DNA of 64,000 bases from Acinetobacter defluvii (GTDB taxonomy: Bacteria; Pseudomonadota; Gammaproteobacteria; Pseudomonadales; Moraxellaceae), in the NCBI RefSeq assembly GCF_001704615.3, contig NZ_CP029397.2, forward strand, positions 2,418,001-2,482,000, in the 5' to 3' direction. The position numbers and the translations under genes are program-made. The notes under the pieces were generated by a model that saw only the letters and a list, made by a program, of their open reading frames with translations, ran no database searches and was not told the DNA's origin. Of the stretch, positions 9,233 to 16,684 are shown piece by piece. The stretch's first letter is position 1. Each line of letters begins with the position of its first letter.

Positions 9233-10087
9233 ATGTCAATTGGTTCAATTATTGCAATTGCTCTCGCTGTCTTGGTCGTAGTCACAATATTCAAAGGTGT
9301 TCGCATTGTTCCGCAAGGCTATAAATGGATCGTGCAACGTTTAGGTAAATATGACAGTACATTAAGCCCAGGACTAAATTTTATTATTCCTTATGTTGAT
9401 GAAGTCGCGTATAAAATTACCACCAAAGATATTGTATTAGACATTCCTTCACAAGAAGTTATTACCCGTGACAATGCTGTATTGCTCATGAATGCAGTTG
9501 CCTATATCAATATCACTACACCAGAAAAAGCAGTGTATGGTATTGAAAACTATACATGGGCAATTCAAAACCTCGTACAAACCTCATTGCGTTCTATCGT
9601 GGGTGAAATGGATTTAGACGATGCTTTATCTTCACGTGACCATATCAAAGCTAAGCTAAAAGCTGCGATTTCTGATGACATTTCAGACTGGGGAATTACC
9701 CTCAAAACTGTAGAAATTCAAGATATTCAGCCTTCTGCAACCATGCAGTCAGCGATGGAAGCCCAAGCTGCGGCTGAACGTCAGCGTCGTGCAACGGTCA
9801 CCAAAGCGGATGGTGAAAAACAAGCGGCTATTTTAGAGGCAGATGGACGTTTGGAAGCATCTCGTCGTGATGCTGAAGCACAAGTGGTATTAGCAGAGGC
9901 TTCTCAAAAAGCTATTTCGATGGTGACTTCTGCGGTGGGAGATAAAGAAATTCCTGTGGCATATTTGTTAGGTGAGCAATATGTCAAAGCTATGCAAGAT
10001 ATGGCCAAATCGAATAATGCTAAAACTGTGGTATTACCAGCAGATGTATTAAATACGATTCGTGGTGTCATGGGTAGAAATAACTAA
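9233..10087 (+). CDS. SPFH/stomatin-family membrane protein (QmcA-like)
   Basis: 284 residues. A single N-terminal membrane helix (about 4-20) is followed by the SPFH/PHB domain (VPQGYKWIVQRLGKYDSTLSPG onward) and an Ala/Glu-rich coiled coil (about 175-225, EAQAAAERQRRATVTKADGE). The segment VDEVAYKITTKD and the phrase DIQPSATMQSAMEAQ are typical of QmcA/stomatin homologues. Members form large oligomers at the membrane and modulate proteases such as FtsH. The start has a clear AGAGGAA ribosome binding site and the gene follows nfeD closely, so they are likely co-transcribed. Confidence 0.88.
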   Translation: MSIGSIIAIALAVLVVVTIFKGVRIVPQGYKWIVQRLGKYDSTLSPGLNFIIPYVDEVAYKITTKDIVLDIPSQEVITRDNAVLLMNAVAYINITTPEKAVYGIENYTWAIQNLVQTSLRSIVGEMDLDDALSSRDHIKAKLKAAISDDISDWGITLKTVEIQDIQPSATMQSAMEAQAAAERQRRATVTKADGEKQAAILEADGRLEASRRDAEAQVVLAEASQKAISMVTSAVGDKEIPVAYLLGEQYVKAMQDMAKSNNAKTVVLPADVLNTIRGVMGRNN

Positions 10088-10105
10088 TATTTTATTTTTC
10101 AATAT

Positions 10106-10136
10106 AATAGGCAGAGTTTAGGCTGCCTATTTTTTC
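10106..10136 (+). terminator. Terminator of the nfeD-SPFH unit
   Basis: AATAGGCAG / CTGCCTATT stem, eight-base loop, then a T run. Confidence 0.85.
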
Positions 10137-10245
10137 TTATGCACAATAATTAGTCAGCAAATATTATGAATTTGTGCTTAAATTTCACGTTATTTTTTGA
10201 AATACCCCATTTCAGATAGTTGTCTTACATACACTTGGACTGCGT

Positions 10246-11742
10246 ATGAGCTCCCTAAACCCAACCCTAATCACCTTTATGTTCTATATTGTCGCCATGC
10301 TTGTGATTGGCTTATTGGCATATCGAGCAACCAAAGATTTTTCTGACTATATCTTAGGTGGACGCCGTTTAGGTAGCTTTGTCACTGCATTATCCGCTGG
10401 TGCATCAGACATGAGTGGTTGGCTACTTATGGGCTTACCTGGAGCGATTTATCTGTTTGGTTTATCAAAAATGTGGATTGCGGTCGGTTTGATTCTTGGT
10501 GCCTGGCTGAATTGGTTGCTGGTTGCAGGTCGTTTACGTGTGCATACCGAAGTACAGAATAATGCCCTCACCTTGCCTGATTATTTTTCAAATCGTTTTG
10601 ATGACCGTAAAAAAGTGTTACGTGTCATTTCTGCTGTCGTGATTTTGATCTTCTTTGCAGTGTACTGTGCTTCAGGCATGGTCGCAGGTGCACGTTTGTT
10701 TGAAGGCATGTTTGATATGTCCTATAACACTGCACTGTGGATTAGTGCTGTTGCAACCATCAGTTATGTATTTATTGGCGGTTTCTTGGCTGTGAGTTGG
10801 ACAGACACCATTCAAGCAACATTGATGATTTTTGCGTTATTACTGACCCCAATTGTGACTATTTTAAGTATCGGGGATCTATCACAAGTGACAATGGCAC
10901 TAGAAGCTGCACGTCCACATGCATTAGATTTATTTACTGATTTAAGTACTGTTGCGGTCATTTCATCGCTTGCTTGGGGCTTAGGCTATTTTGGACAACC
11001 ACATATTTTAGTGCGCTTTATGGCAATAGATTCGATCAAATCTATTCCTAATGCACGCCGTATTGGGATGACATGGATGACTCTATGTCTCGGTGGTGCT
11101 GTCGCTGCTGGTTTCTTTGGTATCGCATTTTTCTATCTACATCCTGAACTTGCGAGCAGTGTCAGCGCCAATCATGAATTGATTTTTATTGAACTCACTA
11201 AAATTTTATTCAATCCTTGGATTGCAGGTATTGTATTGGCTGCAATTTTAGCAGCAGTGATGAGTACTTTAAGTTGTCAATTATTAGTATGTTCAAGCAC
11301 CTTAACGGAAGATTTTTATAAAGCCTTTATTCGTAAATCAGCTTCGCAAAAAGAATTAGTTTGGGTTGGGCGTTTAATGGTGTTATTGATTGCGGTCTTA
11401 GCGATTGTTTTAGCGCATGATCCAGACTCAGAGGTATTGGGCTTAGTGGCAAATGCATGGGCTGGGTTTGGTGCAGCATTTGGTCCCTTAATTATTTTCT
11501 CCTTGTCCTGGAAACGTATGACTTTATCAGGCGCAATTGCAGGCATGGTAGTAGGAGCTGTGGTAGTGATTCTTTGGGTGACTGTACCTGCTTTGATTGC
11601 AACAGAACTTTACTCGATTATTCCTGGCTTTATAGCATCTGTGATTGCAATTATAGTTGTCAGTTTACTCAGTAAAAAACCAAATGCAGATGTAGTTCAA
11701 CGTTTTGAGCAAGCAGATCAAATTTATCAAGACTTAAAATAA
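10246..11742 (+). CDS. putP: Sodium/proline symporter PutP
   Basis: 498 residues with about 13 membrane helices of the SSS (solute:sodium symporter) family. Recognisable blocks include the first helix with LISFMFYIVAMLVIG-like composition, LGGRRLGSFVTALSAGASDMSGW, a segment that matches the PutP sodium/proline site, and the FGQPHILVRFMAI block. Length agrees with E. coli PutP (about 502). It imports proline with sodium for use as carbon/nitrogen source or osmoprotectant. No putA lies beside it here. It is a single-gene unit with its own terminator. Confidence 0.92.
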   Translation: MSSLNPTLITFMFYIVAMLVIGLLAYRATKDFSDYILGGRRLGSFVTALSAGASDMSGWLLMGLPGAIYLFGLSKMWIAVGLILGAWLNWLLVAGRLRVHTEVQNNALTLPDYFSNRFDDRKKVLRVISAVVILIFFAVYCASGMVAGARLFEGMFDMSYNTALWISAVATISYVFIGGFLAVSWTDTIQATLMIFALLLTPIVTILSIGDLSQVTMALEAARPHALDLFTDLSTVAVISSLAWGLGYFGQPHILVRFMAIDSIKSIPNARRIGMTWMTLCLGGAVAAGFFGIAFFYLHPELASSVSANHELIFIELTKILFNPWIAGIVLAAILAAVMSTLSCQLLVCSSTLTEDFYKAFIRKSASQKELVWVGRLMVLLIAVLAIVLAHDPDSEVLGLVANAWAGFGAAFGPLIIFSLSWKRMTLSGAIAGMVVGAVVVILWVTVPALIATELYSIIPGFIASVIAIIVVSLLSKKPNADVVQRFEQADQIYQDLK

Positions 11743-11769
11743 TTCTGTTTCATCTAGTCTCCTTACGAT

Positions 11770-11797
11770 AATGGGACACAAAATGTCCCATTTTTGT
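11770..11797 (+). terminator. Terminator after putP
   Basis: AATGGGACA / TGTCCCATT stem with a CAAAA loop, followed by TTTGT. Confidence 0.85.
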
Positions 11798-11870
11798 CAA
11801 AAATCACATTACATATTAATTAAATATTATGTTATTGTAATTTTTTAATGTTGATTTGGGGAGACTTTCA

Positions 11871-12056
11871 TTGAAAAAGTTAAAACGTCTTAATTTGCGC
11901 CCTCAAGATCCTACTTTTATTTGGCTATCTTCTTTTATTTTTACTGCAGAAAAAGAAAAATGGACAAAAGCTGAAATTCAAGAAGTTGTAAAAGCTGTTA
12001 AAAATTTAGATCGCGATGGTGCTTTTGAAAAACTTGTCAATTTGATTGAAATTTAA
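11871..12056 (+). CDS. Small conserved hypothetical protein, paralogue 1
   Basis: A 61-codon ORF of unknown function. I place the start at TTG 11871 because GGGGAG lies just upstream and because the downstream paralogue begins at the same residue. The product is basic at the N-terminus (KKLKRLNLRPQD), then has an aromatic/hydrophobic stretch FIWLSSFIFTAEKEKW and a predicted amphipathic helix TKAEIQEVVKAV. No known domain is recognised. It is followed by a close copy at 12162. Confidence 0.7.
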   Translation: MKKLKRLNLRPQDPTFIWLSSFIFTAEKEKWTKAEIQEVVKAVKNLDRDGAFEKLVNLIEI

Positions 12057-12161
12057 AATAAGTAATGTATTTTTGTCTCAAGACACAATAAAAAGATATG
12101 TTATATTATTGCAACAATTATTTTTAATATAATAGCGATAAACTCATTTGGATAGAGAAAA

Positions 12162-12356
12162 TTGAAAAAGTTAAAACACCTTCACCTTCGACCTCAAGAC
12201 ACACTCTTTATTTGGTTATCTTCTTTTATTTTTACTGCAGAAAAAGAAAAATGGACGAAAGCTGAAATTCAAGAAGTGGTACAAACGGTGAAGTATTTAG
12301 ATCGTGACAGTGCTTTTGAGAAACTCAGTAGTTTGATTGAGGTGAAAAATAAATAA
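12162..12356 (+). CDS. Small conserved hypothetical protein, paralogue 2
   Basis: 64 residues, starting with TTG at 12162 after GATAGAGAAA. It is about three-quarters identical to the product of 11871-12056: LRPQD, FIWLSSFIFTAEKEKWTKAEI and DRD-AFEKL are shared, while LIEI is replaced by LIEVKNK. The pair looks like a tandem duplication. Function is unknown. The two conserved frames and mostly silent or conservative differences argue that both are real genes. Confidence 0.7.
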   Translation: MKKLKHLHLRPQDTLFIWLSSFIFTAEKEKWTKAEIQEVVQTVKYLDRDSAFEKLSSLIEVKNK

Positions 12357-12452
12357 AGCGATAAGACACATCTCCTCTATTTTTAAGATCAACCACAAAT
12401 CGCAAGCAACAATTTTATTTCACTTGCGATTTCACAATCTTTAAATCTTAAC

Positions 12453-13394
12453 TTAACTTTTTCTGGCTAATAAAAAATTTGAAATCTGATTCAGTTCCAA
12501 AGCATCTTCACCGAAATAAGCTAGTGCTTCAAAGGCTTGATGGTGTAAGCTTTGCGCATAAGCTTTGGCTTTTTCTAAACCCATTAATGCAGGATAAGTT
12601 GATTTATCTACCTGTTCATCTTTCCCTGCTGTTTTACCTAATGAGACAGTATCTGACACCACATCTAAAATGTCATCTTGTACTTGAAAAGCCAAACCAA
12701 TCGCTTGCCCAAACTGACGTAACTGAGGAATAGCGTGATCAGTCCCTTCAAAAATTGTCACAGCAGCCATCATAATTGCCGCTTGGATTAGAGCACCCGT
12801 TTTATTTCTGTGGATATTTTCCAGTTGTGTTTGATCTACATGCTGACCTTCTGCTTGTAAATCCAACACTTGCCCACAAACCATTTTAGAAGATGCAGTA
12901 GCTAGAATCTGCATTTGTTTTAATATAATTGCAGTATCAATCGGCTGAATTTGATCAAATAAACGGCTGCCCAATACTTCAAATGCCATAGACTGTAGAA
13001 TGTCACCCGCTAAAAGCGCAGTATCTTCACCAAAAGCCACATGACAAGTCGGTTGCCCACGACGCAACAAATCATTATCCATACAGGGTAAATCATCGTG
13101 TGCCAGTGAATAGCAATGAATTAATTCAATTGCAACCGCAGCACGGCGCACTGCTGCAAAATTTGGATTATTCACTTGTAATGCCGAAGTTGCATAGCAC
13201 AATGCTGGTCGTACGCGTTTTCCTCCCAACATTACAGCATGATGCACTGCTGATCTTAAAGGTTCAGGAAGAGAAAAAGCCTCTAATGCTATTTGTAAAT
13301 CCTGCTGAATACGCTGTTGCGCTTGCTTTAATACATCTGCATTCACATTAGAAATTGCGGTCACTTTTGCCTCGAAATTCAAATGATGAGTCAC
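12453..13394 (-). CDS. ispA: Polyprenyl synthetase IspA (farnesyl diphosphate synthase)
   Basis: 313 residues. The first aspartate-rich motif is DDLPCMDND (100-108), preceded by GGKRVRP (58-64), and the second is DDILD (240-244) with GLAFQVQ before it. These bind Mg-diphosphate of the allylic substrate and IPP. The short-chain pattern around the first motif fits geranyl/farnesyl diphosphate synthase, which supplies ubiquinone and undecaprenol synthesis. The start is a GTG (MTHHLNF) with GAG six bases upstream. dxs or xseB, common partners elsewhere, are not adjacent. Confidence 0.9.
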   Translation of the reverse strand: MTHHLNFEAKVTAISNVNADVLKQAQQRIQQDLQIALEAFSLPEPLRSAVHHAVMLGGKRVRPALCYATSALQVNNPNFAAVRRAAVAIELIHCYSLAHDDLPCMDNDLLRRGQPTCHVAFGEDTALLAGDILQSMAFEVLGSRLFDQIQPIDTAIILKQMQILATASSKMVCGQVLDLQAEGQHVDQTQLENIHRNKTGALIQAAIMMAAVTIFEGTDHAIPQLRQFGQAIGLAFQVQDDILDVVSDTVSLGKTAGKDEQVDKSTYPALMGLEKAKAYAQSLHHQAFEALAYFGEDALELNQISNFLLARKS

Positions 13395-13494
13395 TGTAAC
13401 TCAAATTTAAGCCCTGCATATTCTACATTGAAACATCTTCACAGGCATCTATTTCAAGGTTTATTTAAATAAAGAAAGATAAAAATTAAAAACC

Positions 13495-14442
13495 TTAGCC
13501 ATTTAAAACATAAATAGAATTAGCCCCTTGTTGTTTAGCATGGCGCACCGCCAAATCAAGCTGTTGCAAAATATCATGCGCACGGTAAGGTAAAGCCAAA
13601 TGGTATATACCAATACATGCAGTCAATACGTCATTTTGCTGGTCTTGGATGGTAATATTTTCTTGGAAGATTCTCATTTTTAAACGTTCAGCCAAGGTAA
13701 ATACTGCCCAAGAGGTCATATCTTTAATAACAATCACAAAACTTGATGAGTTTAAACGAAAAATACGTGCATGATCTGGATTTAACTCATCATCCAAAAT
13801 ATTACCGATTTCCATCAAGACGTGATCGCCTTGGGTATAGCTATGCAGTTGATTAAACTTTTTAAAATGGTCTAAGTCAATTTTCAAAAAAGTATATTTA
13901 TCTGCTAAATTTTCAACGAGTTTTTCTTGCAGATATTGATCAAATGCCATTTTATTTGGCAAACCCGTAATATGATCAATAAACAAATGATCATGCAGTT
14001 TTTGATTATTTAGCAGTAATACTTTTTCACGACGTTTTAAACGGGTCACGTCTGCACAAACCAATATCACAGCATTAATTTGCTGATCCGCACTATACAT
14101 TGCTTTAAAATAAGACAAGTAAAAATGACCTTTAGAATAAAATTCAAAATCAACTTGCTTTTCACCTGTTGCAAATTTTTCTAATGCAAGCTCAAAATCA
14201 GCATATAAACTGCTAGAAAATGCACTTAATAACTTACCATTTAAAAATAAAGCATCACTTTGAAAAATATCAGCAAATTGCTGATTAACAACGAGCAAAC
14301 GAGAATCAAACTCTAAAATAGCAACAGGTACAGGTAACTTTGAAATAAAAGAAACTAAATCTAGTTTTTCAACACTTCTTAAGCTTTGGATAAAATCTAC
14401 ATTTGAAAGAATCTGATGAAGATGTGATCTTTCATTTTCCAT
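13495..14442 (-). CDS. PAS-GGDEF protein with degenerate active site
   Basis: 315 residues, cytosolic. A PAS-like domain at about 33-140 (PVPVAILEFDSRLLVVNQQF, ending DVTRLKRREK) is followed by a GGDEF-fold domain (about 150-312) starting DHITGLPNKMAFDQYL, with KIDLDHFKKFNQLHSYTQGD as the usual metal/substrate region. The catalytic GGDEF itself is replaced by NSSSF at 231-235 (after IFRL), so diguanylate cyclase activity is very unlikely. Loss of GG and both acidic residues usually marks proteins that act through protein contact or GTP binding. No EAL domain is fused. It is a single-gene unit. Confidence 0.82.
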   Translation of the reverse strand: MENERSHLHQILSNVDFIQSLRSVEKLDLVSFISKLPVPVAILEFDSRLLVVNQQFADIFQSDALFLNGKLLSAFSSSLYADFELALEKFATGEKQVDFEFYSKGHFYLSYFKAMYSADQQINAVILVCADVTRLKRREKVLLLNNQKLHDHLFIDHITGLPNKMAFDQYLQEKLVENLADKYTFLKIDLDHFKKFNQLHSYTQGDHVLMEIGNILDDELNPDHARIFRLNSSSFVIVIKDMTSWAVFTLAERLKMRIFQENITIQDQQNDVLTACIGIYHLALPYRAHDILQQLDLAVRHAKQQGANSIYVLNG

Positions 14443-14754
14443 GTATTACCCCAACAATTCATATAATATTTTATGCATATCTTAAACTATTTGATTCTTA
14501 GTCCAATTTACCTATTTCTTTGAAGATAATGTAGGATTACATACTAAAAACCAATAAAAATAAGCATTTTATTCAAAAAATGACAATTTTTTAAAGTGGT
14601 TAATTATAGTTTTTTATTGGTTAAAAATATATCAAATTTATAAAAAAGATTAAAATAAAAAATTCATATTTCTATCAATAAACATCCCTAACAAAGCAAA
14701 ATTTTTAGAAATTATTTAAAAGGATAGGACTTACGCATTGGCAGTATTAAACAA

Positions 14755-15484
14755 GGGGCTTAGGAAGTAAACATATCTAAACTATATGGTAACTTCCTAA
14801 TATGAAACATAAAAACAGATACTATTTACGTTCTAAAATTACAGAAGCGAAATTCAGGCAGATTATTCGCTTTTTTGCCATGGATTTTACTGCTACAGAC
14901 ACCGCTGAATTAACCAATATTTCTGTCCGATCCATCAATTCTATCTTCATCAAAATTCGTCATAAAATAGCCCAAGCTTGTGAAGAAATTTCTCCTTTTG
15001 AAGGTGTGGTTGAGCTTGATGAATCTTACTTTGGGGCACATCGTATTCGTGGTAAACGGGGACGTGGTGCTTCAGGAAAAACTATCGTTTTTGGACTGTT
15101 AAAACGAGAAGGTAATGTCTACACAGAAATTATACTCGATTGCTCCAAAGCCACGCTGCAAGGGATTGTCAGAGGTCATATTGAGCTGGACTCAGTGATT
15201 AATACTGATGGATGGCGTGGTTATGATGGGCTGGTCGATCTGGGCTTCAATAAACATCTAGGTGTTAATCATGGCAACAATGAGTTTGCATGTGGTGATC
15301 GGCATATAAACGGGATTGAATCATTTTGGGGATATGCAAAAAAGCGTTTAATTAAATTCAATGGAATTGACAAGAAAATGTTTTATCTGCATCTTAGAGT
15401 ATCGTTTCAATCATCGGCACAGTAATTTGTACTTCAATTTGCTCAAACTACTCCGTGAAAACCCGCTGTAGCTTCTTAAGCCCC
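14755..15484 (+). mobile_element. IS1595-family insertion sequence (730 bp)
   Basis: Terminal inverted repeats GGGGCTTAGGAAG (left) and, read on the minus strand, GGGGCTTAAGAAG (right) differ at one position. The element is flanked by direct copies of TAAACAA at 14748-14754 and 15485-15491, compatible with the short target duplication of this family. It carries one transposase gene. The flanking duplication shows it inserted intact after the surrounding material was in place. Confidence 0.82.
14802..15471 (+). pseudogene. IS1595-family transposase with C-terminal frameshift
   Basis: The frame begins MKHKNRYYLRSKITEAKF and shows the ISXO2-like DDE domain: VELDESYFGAHRIRGKRGRG (first Asp), NTDGWRGYDG (second Asp) and HINGIESFWGYAKKRL (Glu). 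At about 15396-15400 an AGAG replaces the expected AGAGAG; restoring two bases continues the protein as EYRFNHRHSNLYFNLLKLL to a TAG at 15469-15471. Without the repair the protein ends after SFQSSAQ at 15425. The catalytic residues precede the lesion, so residual activity cannot be excluded. Confidence 0.78.
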
Positions 15485-15527
15485 TAAACAATATAGCCAA
15501 TCCTGCAAAAAGAAATACAATGATGAT

Positions 15528-16240
15528 ATGAGTTATCTAATCCCTTTTAGGAACAAAATATTAGCCAAGCTTGGAAGCAGGTCATTCTATTCGAGAAGTT
15601 GCTCTACAATTTGAAATTGATAAAAATACAATTGTCGAATGGAAGAAACGAATCGAAATAAAAGAACTCGACCAAGGAAACCCTCTAAAGTTGATGATGC
15701 ACTATGTGCAGATGTTGAAAAATACCCTGATGATTTTAATATGAACGAGCTGCACGTTTTGGTTATGGTAAATCTACAATTGGCGATGTCCTTAAGCTAC
15801 TAAAAATTAAAGTTAAAAAAAGACCTTACACCACCCAAAAACATAAACAGAACTCAGAGAACAATACTTAAAAGATTTAGAGCAATTAAAGTGGGTTTAT
15901 TTGATTGCAAAGTGAATTCAGATGTATTTCACTTTTGGGTAGAGAAATTTTTAATACCAGAATTGCCAGAGAACAGTGTAATTGTCATGGACAATACTGC
16001 ATTTCATAAACGATAAGATATTCAAGACTTAATAATGCAATATTGGCATCAAATACTCTGGCTTCCTCCTTATAGTCCAGATCTCAATCCTGAACAAACT
16101 TCAAGCACTGCTTGAAGTTTAGTGCAAGACGAAATGGAGAAAATGTGGGCATGGGCGAAGAAGAAAAGGAGAGAATGGCTAGTTGATTCGATAGATACTC
16201 TTTTTAATCGATTTTTTGATATATGTATGGGAGATTAGAC
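15528..16240 (+). pseudogene. IS630-family transposase remnant
   Basis: Reading across frames gives HSIREVALQFEIDKNTIVEW (N-terminal helix-turn-helix), RTRPRKPSKVDDAL, FGYGKSTIGD-like, VIVMDNTAFHKR (catalytic Asp region) and LWLPPYSPDLNPEQT (second Asp region), all in the order of IS630/Tc1-mariner transposases. At least three frameshifts and internal stops (for example the extra G near 15573 and the TAA at about 16014) make it non-functional. Element ends could not be fixed. Confidence 0.7.
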
Positions 16241-16242
16241 GG

Positions 16243-16554
16243 TTTTACTATAGGTTTCAAGATTTACATGTAAGTCATTGGAAGGTTGAGCAATATCATC
16301 GAGTAATTAAACAAATATGTCATATTGAAAAGTTAAGGTTAGACGAGCGAAGCTCATTAACAATCATATTTTTGCATCATTAATGGCTTATGTGCAAATA
16401 CAAAAAATACAATCGAATAATATTTTTATGAATATTTATCAGTTACAGAAGAGTGTATTTAGACTAATTATCAAGAGTTTCATTAATAGTTTTATTTTAG
16501 ATAAGAATCATCTTCTGCCACAAAAGTGGGGGAAAATTATAGTGCGTAAGTCCT
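16243..16554 (+). pseudogene. Transposase C-terminal remnant at the right end of the IS cluster
   Basis: Frame fragments such as RFQDLHVSHWKVEQYHRVIK and QICHIEKLRLDERSS resemble the Trp-Glu-x-Tyr-His C-terminal block of DDE transposases (IS701/IS4-like, uncertain). The rest is broken by stops. It runs up to the right copy of the 12-bp inverted repeat, so it may be the tail of the oldest element in the nest. Confidence 0.45.
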
Positions 16555-16634
16555 AAAGAAGATATTTTTCTGAAGTGCTTAGCATCAATTGATAACTTTA
16601 AAGTGTCAACTTTATTCAGGAAAAAATAAAGTGT

Positions 16635-16667
16635 AAAAAAATCCTCACATAAAGCGAGGATTTTTTA
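16635..16667 (-). terminator. Terminator after the adhesin gene
   Basis: AATCCTC / GAGGATT stem with ACATAAAGC loop and A/T tracts on both sides; it can act on either strand. Nearly the same hairpin follows groEL at 21584-21615. Confidence 0.8.
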
Positions 16668-16684
16668 TTAAGTTAAAAACTTAA

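Larger units (their letters stand above)
11871..12356 (+). repeat. Tandem gene duplication (two units, 291-bp period)
   Basis: The two small ORFs start exactly 291 bp apart. Around positions 11927 and 12218 they share a near-identical stretch of more than 50 bp covering TCTTCTTTTATTTTTACTGC and the following codons, while the spacer between the genes is unlike the sequence after the second copy. Confidence 0.75.
14726..16554. mobile_element. Nested insertion-sequence cluster bounded by a 12-bp inverted repeat
   Basis: AGGACTTACGCA at 14726-14737 is repeated as a perfect inverted copy (TGCGTAAGTCCT) at 16543-16554. Inside lie an almost complete IS1595-type element, a frameshifted IS630-type remnant and, next to the right end, a transposase C-terminal remnant. 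The outer repeats are therefore probably the ends of an older IS into which others were inserted. No convincing target duplication is visible outside the 12-bp ends. Confidence 0.65.
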
